Shown here: one piece after another, positions 52,505 through 61,063 of the stretch | How the letters are laid out: the number at the start of each line of letters is the position of its first letter | Position numbering within the stretch: position 1 is the first letter of the stretch | Assembly (NCBI GenBank): GCA_015056565.1 | Contig: SVGB01000013.1 | Span: 26,704-90,703 of the forward strand | From: Butyrivibrio sp. | GTDB lineage: Bacteria > Bacillota > Clostridia > Lachnospirales > Lachnospiraceae | Length of the DNA: 64,000 bases | Direction: 5' to 3' | Notes under the pieces: model-generated | Seen by the model: only the letters and a program-made list of their open reading frames with translations | Databases searched by the model: none | Told to the model about the DNA's origin: nothing | Program-made: the position numbers and the translations under genes

Positions 52505-52849
52505 ATGAGTATCAGCGAAAAGATTTTCAGTTTATTGGATGAAAGAGGAATGAGCCAAAGAGAGTTTTCCAGGAAAACAGGGATAACTCAAAGTACGATC
52601 AGTGACTGGAAGAGAAAAAACACCAATCCATCTGCTGATAAGATCATTGCTATTTGTGATGTTCTTAAGGTTAGTCCTTATGAGCTGTTACAAGAAGGCG
52701 ACTCGAATGATGAATTAAAAAAAGTAGATTATAGGATGGTCAGCAAAGGGACTGATACATATCAATTGATCATAGATTTTGAGTCACTAAATCATGACAA
52801 CAAGCAGAGGCTTTTAGGCTATTTGTCCGCATTGAAGGATTTGCAATAA
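52505..52849 (+). CDS. XRE-family helix-turn-helix regulator
   Basis: A 114-aa protein. The N-terminal HTH_3 domain (about 4-62) has M-S-Q-R-E-F-S-R-K-T-G-I-T-Q-S-T-I-S-D-W-K. The C-terminal 45 residues resemble the dimerisation tail of small Firmicutes XRE proteins (F-E-S-L-N-H-D-N-K-Q-R-L-L-G-Y). I choose ATG 52505 with GAAGG ten bases upstream; a TTG at 52499 is less likely. It has its own promoter and terminator and precedes a AAA+ gene, which it may control; a palindrome CGTATATACG lies between them. Confidence 0.85.
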   Translation: MSISEKIFSLLDERGMSQREFSRKTGITQSTISDWKRKNTNPSADKIIAICDVLKVSPYELLQEGDSNDELKKVDYRMVSKGTDTYQLIIDFESLNHDNKQRLLGYLSALKDLQ

Positions 52850-52856
52850 CTATTAG

Positions 52857-52895
52857 ATCCGCATGTTTCTATTGACATGTGGATTTTATTTTATT
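52857..52895 (+). terminator. Terminator after the XRE gene
   Basis: 10-bp stem ATCCGCATGT/ACATGTGGAT (one mismatch, 52857-52866 and 52875-52884) followed by TTTATTTTATT. The TTGACA at 52872 is part of this stem. Confidence 0.75.
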
Positions 52896-52903
52896 ACGAC
52901 GAA

Positions 52904-52913
52904 CGTATATACG
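52904..52913 (+). promoter_or_regulatory. Palindrome CGTATATACG upstream of the AAA+ gene
   Basis: A perfect 10-bp palindrome 43 bp before ATG 52956, in the likely promoter region. It could be an operator for the adjacent XRE protein. Position only; no second copy was found near the XRE promoter. Confidence 0.4.
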
Positions 52914-52955
52914 GTAAGTATATGTATATACAATCACGCAAACGGAGGAGACATT

Positions 52956-54896
52956 ATGCAATTTTTCAAGGGGTTATTAAAGATACCAGAATTATATTAT
53001 CGCGATAAGGATGCGGTTCAAACTACTGCCAAAACTCTTAACACGAAGTACTGGCTTCATGAAAACGGTAGTAGATACCATATCCTGGCAAGTGAGGTAA
53101 CGGTCAATCGGATTACATTCATTACAATGTATGAAGGGGGAGAGACATCTATTGAAGATGTTCGGGAGAACTGCGAGATGTTCATTGAGGAGCTATGTTC
53201 TGCTCATGGCAGCCAGCATTTAGATGCTTATTCAAATCAGATGAAGATTACGGAGATAACATTGGATAGTTTTTGTAATCTCTTTTCCGAGGATTTGCTT
53301 AATAAAATGTATGAGGATAAATCTGCTATCATGGGTATTCTTCATATTGATAACACGAAGTTTGTCTGCAAAGAGGAACTGTTGGAACCATTTAGCAATT
53401 ATAAACAATTTACGCGGAGATACCTGGATAACAGAGAACTTATGAGGATAAGAAATGGGAGGGTGAGGTCAGATAGTATAGTGTTTCAACCGGTGCATTA
53501 TATTGTCCTTGAAAATAACGCAGAAATATTAAAACAGATAGATGATGAGCTCATATATGAACTTAGAAAAGCTAAAAGAATAGTGAGTAGAAGGTGCATA
53601 CATCTTTCAGAAGACGATGTTTTTAAGATACAGCAATACGGTCATAGAATTCAAAATCTAAACAATCTTGACGGAGGGATAGTGTTTGTGGACGTTTCTT
53701 CTGACTCTGTAAACGATTTGGTCAGGACAGCATATTCTGAAACAAATCACTATCGTGGTAGATATGCTGTGGTTTTTCATGTGAATGAAGACGATGAAAA
53801 GAGCGTTGAAAAAATAGAAAAAACATGCAGGCTATGGCCATTTTTCATAATTTGTAATAAACGACTTGGAAGGCGTGATGCAATCAGGCAATTGCTGGAG
53901 GTTGCTAAGAGTAATGACATAGATATTTCAAGAAAAGATTGTCAGGAAATTTTGAAGGCTAACGGAATAAAGAATGAATATACCTTTGATGAGATAAATG
54001 ACATGTTTAGACGATGGATGCTTACAGTCTACAATATTGAAGTTTATCATCCGCAGTACAGAGAAATGATCGAGCAGTACTACAGTAGTGACGCAGGAAA
54101 TGCTGATGGGTTGAAAGAGCTGGATGAACTTATTGGACTTAGAGACGTAAAAGAATTATGCAGGAAGATCATAAGCTTTTATGAGGTTCAAAAATTAAGA
54201 AGAGTTTTTTCTGACGAGATTGAGAACATTGGTATGCATATGGTTTTTACAGGTAATCCAGGAACCGCAAAGACCACAGTCGCGAGACTTATGGCAAGAA
54301 TACTCAAGCAGAAAGGAATATTGTCTCGTGGAGAGATGATTGAAGTGGGAAGAGCTGATCTTGTTGGCAAATATGTAGGTTGGACTGCCAAGACAGTAAA
54401 GGACTATTTTCATAAGGCGAAAGGGAATGTGCTTTTTATTGATGAAGCATATTCTCTTGTTGATGACAACAATAGCTTTGGTACTGAAGCCATTAATACA
54501 ATCGTTCAGGAAATGGAGAATTGCAGAAATGATGTTGTTGTTATCTTTGCAGGTTACAAGAAAGAAATGGCAGAGTTTATCAAGGCCAATAGTGGCCTAG
54601 AGAGCAGAATCAGTTTCTTTGTTGATTTTCCGGATTATTCAGGAGATGAGCTATTTGGCATTCTTAAGTATCTGGCTAAAAAAGATAACTATGAGCTTGG
54701 AGATGATGTTTATGAGAAATTCATGGCTAATATGGAAATGCGTAATACTCAAAATGGAAACGGAAGATTGGTCAGAAATGAATTTGAAAAGGCAAAGCTC
54801 AGGCAGGCTCAGCGAATAATGGGAATGGCAAAGAAGAGAAGAAAAGAAGCATTGTTTACTTTGGTTGGACAGGATTTCGGAGGTGAAGCTATATGA
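52956..54896 (+). CDS. CbxX/CfxQ-type AAA+ ATPase with long N-terminal domain
   Basis: A 646-aa protein. Residues 1-395 form a region I do not recognise. The C-terminal 240 residues are a CbxX/CfxQ (SpoVK-like) AAA+ domain: D-E-L-I-G-L-R-D-V-K near 393, Walker A G-N-P-G-T-A-K-T-T at 433-441, V-G-W-T-A-K pore-loop region, Walker B L-F-I-D-E-A-Y-S-L at about 493-501, and a sensor-2 region N-G-R-L-V-R-N near 608. Such ATPases remodel protein complexes (for instance Rubisco activases, ESX/T7SS EccA); the client here is unknown. Start ATG 52956 has GGAGGAGA. The next gene overlaps by four bases. Confidence 0.87.
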   Translation: MQFFKGLLKIPELYYRDKDAVQTTAKTLNTKYWLHENGSRYHILASEVTVNRITFITMYEGGETSIEDVRENCEMFIEELCSAHGSQHLDAYSNQMKITEITLDSFCNLFSEDLLNKMYEDKSAIMGILHIDNTKFVCKEELLEPFSNYKQFTRRYLDNRELMRIRNGRVRSDSIVFQPVHYIVLENNAEILKQIDDELIYELRKAKRIVSRRCIHLSEDDVFKIQQYGHRIQNLNNLDGGIVFVDVSSDSVNDLVRTAYSETNHYRGRYAVVFHVNEDDEKSVEKIEKTCRLWPFFIICNKRLGRRDAIRQLLEVAKSNDIDISRKDCQEILKANGIKNEYTFDEINDMFRRWMLTVYNIEVYHPQYREMIEQYYSSDAGNADGLKELDELIGLRDVKELCRKIISFYEVQKLRRVFSDEIENIGMHMVFTGNPGTAKTTVARLMARILKQKGILSRGEMIEVGRADLVGKYVGWTAKTVKDYFHKAKGNVLFIDEAYSLVDDNNSFGTEAINTIVQEMENCRNDVVVIFAGYKKEMAEFIKANSGLESRISFFVDFPDYSGDELFGILKYLAKKDNYELGDDVYEKFMANMEMRNTQNGNGRLVRNEFEKAKLRQAQRIMGMAKKRRKEALFTLVGQDFGGEAI

Positions 54897-55897
54897 TATA
54901 CGTTGATTTCAGAAAAGAATGTCTTGGCAGGATCAAGGAAGAGTATAAAACGTTTGGCTGGAGTATTAAGTTATATCTTAAAGGAGATACTTCAGATGAC
55001 AAGGAAGAGCTGGATTTTATCCATCAGACAAATCTCAAATACTTCGGTCACAGTAAAGATGTGCTAGATGGAGACTTCTATTACATGACAAAGAAAGTTT
55101 CCAACAACTCAAAAATGATGAGCAGATTTGAAGTGAGCTTTTTGTATGATGAGTTCAAAAAGGGAGGCTGGAAGAAGGTTGATCATATCGTGAAGATCAA
55201 TATCACTTCGGCAACGGATTCCCAGATTACGATTGGGAATATTGATGATTATGACAGTATAAATAATATGCTGATAGTAAGGCCTGTTAGATACAAAGAA
55301 AATGAAGACGATCTCAAGGAGATGGTATTTAGGCAGATTGGTGACTTTGCCTTAGTATTGTATATGAGAGTATCAGATGATAAACAGTTACTCACATCCT
55401 TCAAGATATCCCAGGAAGTGTTTAAGAATTGGGGAAAGAGCGAGGATGAGGTGTTTGATAGGGCGCTGGAGAATTCCAGTATTTTATACCCAGAGGCTTT
55501 TACAAGAGCAGGAATTAGTATGAAGGAAATAATCGTACCTGAACTGGGGAATATGCGAGTTCCTATATTGTATAATGCACCATTTGCTGTTGATGGCGAT
55601 AAGCTGAAGAGATATGAACATTTAACGGTTACTTGTCCACAATATCCAAATGGTGCAGTTTCATTCTTTTATCCTAGGGTTAAAGATAAACTGAACAAGG
55701 TGTTTGATAACGAAGATTACTATGTCGTCTTTCTATCGATTGCTGGATTTGCTGTACATAGTTATTCCAACACTGAGCTGGAAGATCTTGTTGAGGCACT
55801 TAAGGATAATAATGAGAGATTTCCGCAGGATACATTGACGAATTATGTGTATGTTTATCGTGTGGTGGAAGATAAACTTGAACCTGTGATGGTATAA
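54893..55897 (+). CDS. DUF5688-like protein of unknown function
   Basis: A 334-aa soluble protein with no signal peptide. The general build and motifs (N-N-M-L-I-V-R-P-V-R-Y near residue 123, F-R-Q-I-G-D-F-A-L-V-L-Y near 144, A-L-E-N-S-S-I-L-Y-P near 196) fit the DUF5688 proteins common in Lachnospiraceae, though I could not run a profile. Function is unknown. It is translationally coupled to the AAA+ ATPase by an ATGA overlap, so the two products probably act together. Confidence 0.75.
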   Translation: MIYVDFRKECLGRIKEEYKTFGWSIKLYLKGDTSDDKEELDFIHQTNLKYFGHSKDVLDGDFYYMTKKVSNNSKMMSRFEVSFLYDEFKKGGWKKVDHIVKINITSATDSQITIGNIDDYDSINNMLIVRPVRYKENEDDLKEMVFRQIGDFALVLYMRVSDDKQLLTSFKISQEVFKNWGKSEDEVFDRALENSSILYPEAFTRAGISMKEIIVPELGNMRVPILYNAPFAVDGDKLKRYEHLTVTCPQYPNGAVSFFYPRVKDKLNKVFDNEDYYVVFLSIAGFAVHSYSNTELEDLVEALKDNNERFPQDTLTNYVYVYRVVEDKLEPVMV

Positions 55898-55925
55898 AAA
55901 AGTGGCGCAGCCCTTGGGCTGCGCC
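55896..55925 (-). terminator. Terminator of the minus-strand nuclease gene
   Basis: 10-bp perfect stem GGCGCAGCCC/GGGCTGCGCC (55904-55925). On the minus strand it is followed by ACTTTTTT, so it serves the gene at 55936-57051; on the plus strand there is no T-run. Confidence 0.88.
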
Positions 55926-55935
55926 AAACATATAT

Positions 55936-57051
55936 TTATTCTTTTGGTGGTTCATATTTACTGAGTTTTTCCTGAAGCTTTACAATGGTGGACTGCAAAT
56001 TAGTGATGGTAGCATCCTTGTCGGCAAGAGATGAACCCATATTAGCGATGGTAGCATCTTTATCAGCGATGGTAGCATCCTTGTTAGCGATGGTGACATC
56101 CTTGTTAGCGATGGTGACATCTTTATCAGCGATAGTAGCATTTGCATCATCTAGTTTCTCTTGAAGTTCATCAATCATGTACTTGACTGTGTTTCTATCG
56201 AGAATCTGAAGTTCTTTTGACCACATCTCCATCACCCTTTCTATGTTCTGACATAGGTCATATAAATCAGAATACATGGATTTAAAACTTGGATATTTGG
56301 TAATCAGTTCAATGATGTATTTGGGCTCATCACATCCAAGGAACGTAAGCCATGCATCAAGTTCACTTTCTATACCTCTATTATGAAGTTTCTTGAGGAA
56401 AATATCAATCGGGATAAAGATAAAGTTTTGAAGCATGTTTAGGTTTAGTCCCGTGTTTGAAGTGGTTGAGAATCTATGAACATATTCGTTTTTGAATTCC
56501 CCAAAGCAAGCAGGACTGCTTTCTAAAAAGACTATGGTGTAGACAGGAGCGATATCCTTATAACTGAATTTTGATTTGGCTTTATCCCTTAGCCGCTTGT
56601 ATTGTCTAAGAAGCAGATCTGCGGAGTAGCAGGATGCTCTTTCACCGGTGAATAGATATCCAAGTTTCTGTACTTCTATGTTAGCAAGGGATTTGTCCTC
56701 CAATTCCACTACAATATCTGTAATGACAAGGGACATTTCGTCTCCAAGACGGGTGCTATCATTTGGTAGAACATCTTTGACTTTGACCTTCTTTTCTATT
56801 AGCACACTTAGTAGGTCAGAGAGCCTGTCAGGGGTATATTCTGGATTAAGAACCTCCTTGAAGAAGCTGTCATATAGCATCTTGACGCCCTTGTTTCCAA
56901 TGCAGATATCAAGAAATTCTTCTTGTTGATCATTACTCCAGTTTTCATAAATGCAGGATAGCTTTGAGCTTTTCCTGATGTCATCAAGAATTAGTTCTTT
57001 TCCCCTGATTGAAGGAAAGAACTGTGATAGTTTGGTTTCTCTGTAATTCAT
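55936..57051 (-). CDS. PD-(D/E)XK nuclease-family (Rpn/PDDEXK_2) protein with heptad-repeat tail
   Basis: A 371-aa protein of the group annotated as Rpn-family recombination-promoting nuclease or PD-(D/E)XK transposase. The likely catalytic core is D in I-T-D-I-V-V-E-L near residue 110 and E-V-Q in N-I-E-V-Q near 124, followed by Y-S-A-D-L-L-L-R-Q-Y. Residues about 300-355 are perfect heptads of the form T-I-A-[DN]-K-D-x, from a 21-bp minisatellite, and should form a coiled coil. It is convergent with the AAA+/DUF5688 pair. Such genes are numerous in Butyrivibrio-like genomes and often lie near recombination hot spots; its role here is not certain. Confidence 0.83.
   Translation of the reverse strand: MNYRETKLSQFFPSIRGKELILDDIRKSSKLSCIYENWSNDQQEEFLDICIGNKGVKMLYDSFFKEVLNPEYTPDRLSDLLSVLIEKKVKVKDVLPNDSTRLGDEMSLVITDIVVELEDKSLANIEVQKLGYLFTGERASCYSADLLLRQYKRLRDKAKSKFSYKDIAPVYTIVFLESSPACFGEFKNEYVHRFSTTSNTGLNLNMLQNFIFIPIDIFLKKLHNRGIESELDAWLTFLGCDEPKYIIELITKYPSFKSMYSDLYDLCQNIERVMEMWSKELQILDRNTVKYMIDELQEKLDDANATIADKDVTIANKDVTIANKDATIADKDATIANMGSSLADKDATITNLQSTIVKLQEKLSKYEPPKE
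56044..56148 (-). repeat. 21-bp minisatellite, five units, inside the nuclease gene
   Basis: Five consecutive units beginning AGCGATGGTAGCATC... start at 56044, 56065, 56086, 56107 and 56128, with few differences. Each unit encodes seven residues, so copy-number change keeps the frame. A further degenerate unit lies near 56003-56025. Confidence 0.92.
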
Positions 57052-57437
57052 TTAATTCCTTTCTTTGCCTTAAATGTTGATATTATCAGCGAAAATGCTG
57101 ATGCCACGAATGTGACAGCCTGCTCGGAATGAGCATGATAAGAGTTATGATAGCAGATTTTTTTCCGGAAATCTTTAAGAAAAACAGCAGAAATTCTTAA
57201 GATATTATGAAGGACATCGCTAAGAAGCTTCATTTGAATTGTAATCGCTTTATTTTTGGAACTATTTCTAAAACGATTAAGATTGCATGTTCGTGCTAAT
57301 GTAAACGGTTACACAATCTAAACAGAATCTAAAATTTATAAACTAAACGGAAACGAAAATTACCAAACCAGTTCCGTTTATAAACTCCCCATAAACACTG
57401 GCTTAAGCCTTCATAAAACAACAAAATTTTGTTCAAA
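57052..57437. promoter_or_regulatory. Long intergenic region with a CcpA/LacI-type operator
   Basis: A 480-bp gap to the next start. It contains a short hairpin ATCAGC/GCTGAT at 57085-57102 in the leader of the minus-strand gene. At 57300-57313 is TGTAAACGGTTACA, a full match to the cre consensus TGTAANCGNTNACA. An inverted pair AAACGGAA...TTCCGTTT (about 57338-57388) overlaps two direct copies of TTTATAAAC. The rest is AT-rich without a recognisable gene. Confidence 0.6.
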
Positions 57438-57455
57438 TATGATGGTTTATATGAT
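57438..57455 (+). promoter_or_regulatory. Tandem TATGAT box 3
   Basis: TATGAT at 57438 and 57450 (GGTTTA between), 94 bp before the 1166-aa gene. Confidence 0.65.
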
Positions 57456-57531
57456 TTTTGAGGTGATATTCTACCTCTCGTGGTTAAGAAAAATGAAAAC
57501 AAAAATATTTGATTATGAAGAGGTAGAAAAA

Positions 57532-60500
57532 ATGAGAAAGAACAATTTGGTAAACAGACAGATCATCAAGGCACTTTCAGTTGGTATGGCAGCAAGCATG
57601 GCTCTTCAGCCAGTGACTGCTTACGCTGAGACAAATGAGCTTCCTGAGGAGGAAAAGACTGGAGTTGAAGAGACAGAAGTTAAGGAAGAGGAAAAGAGTG
57701 CTCCTGAACTTGCCCAGGAAGTAGTTGAAGAAGCGGGGAGTGAAGATAGATATGTCGATAAGACTGTTGAAAAGGCAGTTGAAAAAGCAAGTGATGTTTC
57801 ACTTAAAGATAAGAATGCTCCGGATCTTTCTAATATAAATGCTGCAATCAAAGATGAGTTTAACGGTACAGAAAAAAGCGACGGTCTTGATAAGAACGTT
57901 GACGATGTAAAAGAGGTTGCATCTGATCTTCCTGGTGATGTAGAGGATCTTAATAAAGAAGGAAAGACTATTGATGATGGTATCGGGGAGGTATCTGATA
58001 CAGTTACCAAGATGCAGGATATAGCTGATGGCGCCAAGGAAGAGCTTGACACTGCTAATAAAGACATTGCTGATGCAGACGCTAAGATAAATGCTGCGAC
58101 GACAATTGAGGAAGCACAGAAGGCACTTGGCGAAGCTGAGCAGATTGCCAAGGATGCTCAGGGAATTTATGACAATGCAGCAAATGATTTTGCTGAAAAG
58201 AAACAGGCTTATGACGATGCAGTAGCTGAGGTTGCCAAGGCTCAGAAGAGATTTGATGCAGCTATGGCAGAGGCAGATGGTGATCTTGCTGCAGCAGAGG
58301 CTGAGCTTACCGCTGCAAAAGAAAACGCAGAGAACCTTGAGAAACTTGCCAAAGAAGCAGAGGATAAGCTGACTGAGTATGGTAATAATCTTAAGGAAGC
58401 AAAAGACATAGTAAATGATGAAATCAAGGACCTTAAGGAGAAGTCTGATGAAAAGCAAAATGTAATTGATGGCCTTGAAAAAGAAATTGAAAAACTTGAA
58501 AAGAACAAGACCAAGCTTAAGGGACAGCTTTCTGATAAGAAAGATGATCTTAAAACTGCAAAAGGTGAACTTAAAAAGATCAATGATCAGATTAAGAACC
58601 TTAAAGATCAGATCAGTGAACTTGAAAAGCAGATTGGTGATGACAATAAGGGGCTTAAGAAGGAACTTATTGATGCTCAGAATGAGCTAAACAAAGCTCT
58701 TTCAGATAAAACCCAGTTAGAAACTGATATTTCAGGACTTGGAACAGATATTTCAAATCTTGAGGAAGAGATCAAGGGTATTGATAACAAGATCGGCAAG
58801 GAAGCAACTGATACAGAAGCTGCCACAGGACTTTACAAGGACATTGCTGATAAAAATGACGAAATCGATGAGATAAACGAGGTTATTGGAACAGGTTCTA
58901 CTGGCGAAACAGAGGCAACAGGTCTTATCAAGAATGTAGAGGATGCTGCAAATAACCTTGCAGATGCTCAGGATGAGCTTGCTGATGTAACTGCATTTAA
59001 TGATGCTGCTCTTGCTGCAAGACAGGCTGAGTTTGAGTATTACAACGGTGCTGAGTATGATAGAGGAAATGCTGTAAAAGATAGACAGGATAGAATTAAT
59101 GAGATCGATTTTGCTATTGACCATTATCGTATTCCTACAAAGTGGTATAACGAGCTTTTGAATGAAAAGGAAAAGCTTCAAAAAGAGATAAATGAACTGG
59201 AAAGTAAGCTCCTTTCCTACGACCAGGAACTTGCAGTATACATGGCAAAGTCTAAAGTGGGCGATAAGAATGCAGATGTAGAGTTTGGCAATGACGGAAC
59301 AATCACTGTTACATATACAGAAGATGGAGAGGAAAAGACTGCAGCATATACACTTAATTTCTATGACTTCTATGAAGGCAATATACATCATGTTCACTGG
59401 CTTGAGCTTGATAGCACAGAGGAAGTGACTAAAGATATTTATAGAGATTGGTATAGTGATGAAGAGGTAACAATTCCTGAGGGAGCAGATCTTAGATATA
59501 GCGAATACTGGAATGCTTATTACTATTATGAGGGATATATAAAGCATTGGGTATACCTTGATACCAAGACCGTTCCCGCTGAGACATACCAGGAAGAGAG
59601 CTTCATTACAGACCTTGTTGATACTGAAAAGAATGGTGTAGCAGCTCTTGAAGAAGCAATTGGACATCCAAGTATTCCTGCTAAGGACGGTCAGGAAGCT
59701 CAGGAAGCAACAGGGCTTTATAAAGAACTTGAAAAAGCTCAGAAGGCACTTGATGATGAAATGGGTAAGATCGCAGGACTTGAGGAAGCAATTAACGATC
59801 TTGAGGAACAGATCAAGACACTTAAAGGAGCAAAGGCAGGCAAGGAAGGCTCTAAGAAAGAGCTGGTTGATTCCAAGAATGAAAAAGAGGCAGAGCTTAA
59901 AGAACTGACAGAGGCTATTGGAAGCAATAAAAAGAACCATGAGACTGGCCTTTATAAGAGTGTTAAGGTGGCTGAAAAAAATCTCAAGGAAGCAGAAAAT
60001 AACCTTGAAAAGGCTCAGGAAAAACTTGGCAAACTTGATGATAAAAAGTCTCGGAAGGAAAAAGAAATAAACGGAATCAACAAGAAGATTGACACTCTTG
60101 AGGACAAAATCTCTGATACGAACAAGGCTATCAGAAAGGCCAATAATCAGGAGAAGAAAGTATCAAGGCAGAAAGACAAGATCGATAAGGCAATCAAGAC
60201 TAAACAGTCTGATATCAAGAACTATGACAAGAAGTTAAGAGCATATGAGAAGGCTCTTAGTAACTATGAGAACCTTAAGAATGCAGCAAAAGAGGCCCAG
60301 AATAAGGTTTCTACAACACAGGAAAGCGTAGATGCTCTTAAGGCTGCTATAGAAGAAATGTCAAGAACACTTACTATAGATGGCATAGAGATCAATCTTG
60401 ATGATGCTCAGCTTGAGGAACTTAAGCTTGCACTTAAGGAGGCTGAGGAGACCTTTGAGGAAGCAAAGAAGAATCTTGATGATATCAATGATAAGCTTGA

Positions 60501-61032
60501 TGATGCTAAAAAGGATCTTGCTGACAAGGAAAGAGAGCTTACTCCTTCAGATGATGACCAGACAGGTAGCGACGAAGCCGGAGATAATGACACAACAGGC
60601 GGTAACGGAACACCTGCAGCTATGGTAATCACATCGACTACAGTGGCTCCTGCAGTTACACCGGTTGTTGCAGATCAGGCAGCAGTTCTTGGAGAAGTAA
60701 GAACATCTGCTGGAAGAACTACTTCAGCAAATTCAGGATCTGTATCAGCCGGCAATGGCAATGAGGATGGCAACGGTAACGGCAGTGACGCAGCAGTTGT
60801 TAGCGCACAGAAGGAAGAGACCAAGACTCCAGAATCTCCTAAGACTGAGACCACAATCGAAGAGACTGAGACAGCTCTTGCAGCAACTCCTGAACTTGAG
60901 GAGAAGAGCTTTGCATGGTGGTGGCTCCTTATTCTTGCAGCTATCGCAGGCGTATCTGTAGAAGAGTACACAAGAAGAAAGAGAAACAAGGCTAAGGCAG
61001 AGGCTAAGAACGGCGCCGAAATCAATAAGTAA
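57532..61032 (+). CDS. Large coiled-coil surface protein with WWW C-terminal anchor
   Basis: A 1166-aa paralogue of the 1680-aa protein. A signal peptide (R-Q-I-I-K-A-L-S-V-G-M to Q-P-V-T-A-Y-A) is followed by an acidic segment, a coiled coil (about 150-560) rich in Lys/Glu/Asp, and an aromatic Y/W/H-rich region (about 567-702). A second coiled coil (about 703-1005), an Asp/Gly/Ser linker with V-L-G-E-V-R, and the anchor F-A-W-W-W-L-L with G-V-S-V-E-E-Y-T-R-R-K complete it. A T-G-L-Y-K motif recurs along the coils. I start at ATG 57532 (AGAGGT site, homologous signal); an in-frame ATG at 57439 lies inside the TATGAT box. Probably a surface stalk; function unknown. Confidence 0.85.
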   Translation: MRKNNLVNRQIIKALSVGMAASMALQPVTAYAETNELPEEEKTGVEETEVKEEEKSAPELAQEVVEEAGSEDRYVDKTVEKAVEKASDVSLKDKNAPDLSNINAAIKDEFNGTEKSDGLDKNVDDVKEVASDLPGDVEDLNKEGKTIDDGIGEVSDTVTKMQDIADGAKEELDTANKDIADADAKINAATTIEEAQKALGEAEQIAKDAQGIYDNAANDFAEKKQAYDDAVAEVAKAQKRFDAAMAEADGDLAAAEAELTAAKENAENLEKLAKEAEDKLTEYGNNLKEAKDIVNDEIKDLKEKSDEKQNVIDGLEKEIEKLEKNKTKLKGQLSDKKDDLKTAKGELKKINDQIKNLKDQISELEKQIGDDNKGLKKELIDAQNELNKALSDKTQLETDISGLGTDISNLEEEIKGIDNKIGKEATDTEAATGLYKDIADKNDEIDEINEVIGTGSTGETEATGLIKNVEDAANNLADAQDELADVTAFNDAALAARQAEFEYYNGAEYDRGNAVKDRQDRINEIDFAIDHYRIPTKWYNELLNEKEKLQKEINELESKLLSYDQELAVYMAKSKVGDKNADVEFGNDGTITVTYTEDGEEKTAAYTLNFYDFYEGNIHHVHWLELDSTEEVTKDIYRDWYSDEEVTIPEGADLRYSEYWNAYYYYEGYIKHWVYLDTKTVPAETYQEESFITDLVDTEKNGVAALEEAIGHPSIPAKDGQEAQEATGLYKELEKAQKALDDEMGKIAGLEEAINDLEEQIKTLKGAKAGKEGSKKELVDSKNEKEAELKELTEAIGSNKKNHETGLYKSVKVAEKNLKEAENNLEKAQEKLGKLDDKKSRKEKEINGINKKIDTLEDKISDTNKAIRKANNQEKKVSRQKDKIDKAIKTKQSDIKNYDKKLRAYEKALSNYENLKNAAKEAQNKVSTTQESVDALKAAIEEMSRTLTIDGIEINLDDAQLEELKLALKEAEETFEEAKKNLDDINDKLDDAKKDLADKERELTPSDDDQTGSDEAGDNDTTGGNGTPAAMVITSTTVAPAVTPVVADQAAVLGEVRTSAGRTTSANSGSVSAGNGNEDGNGNGSDAAVVSAQKEETKTPESPKTETTIEETETALAATPELEEKSFAWWWLLILAAIAGVSVEEYTRRKRNKAKAEAKNGAEINK

Positions 61033-61063
61033 TCTTCATAATCAAACACATTTTTTCATAATT

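Noticed and set aside
52872..52900. TTGACA as a promoter for the AAA+ gene
   Set aside because: The hexamer is part of the stem of the XRE terminator and the -10 at 17 bp (TACGAC) is poor.
56003..56148. Regular short repeats that could suggest a CRISPR array
   Set aside because: The units are contiguous 21-bp repeats without spacers and are translated as heptads inside a normal gene.
57439..57531. Upstream start codons extending the 1166-aa protein
   Set aside because: This stretch carries the TATGAT box and is not a signal peptide; the homologous signal and ribosome site point to ATG 57532. The same reasoning excludes 61184 for the 857-aa gene and 46721 for the 95-aa gene.
58753..59940. 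395-codon open frame on the minus strand opposite the 1166-aa gene
   Set aside because: It is antisense to coiled-coil codons, with Leu/Ile/Cys/Phe-rich low-complexity content, and has no ribosome site; it is a by-product of Lys/Glu-rich codon use.
47312..61032. Phage tail-fibre or tape-measure proteins
   Set aside because: Clear signal peptides and C-terminal membrane anchors are present, and no phage structural, lysis or integrase genes are nearby.
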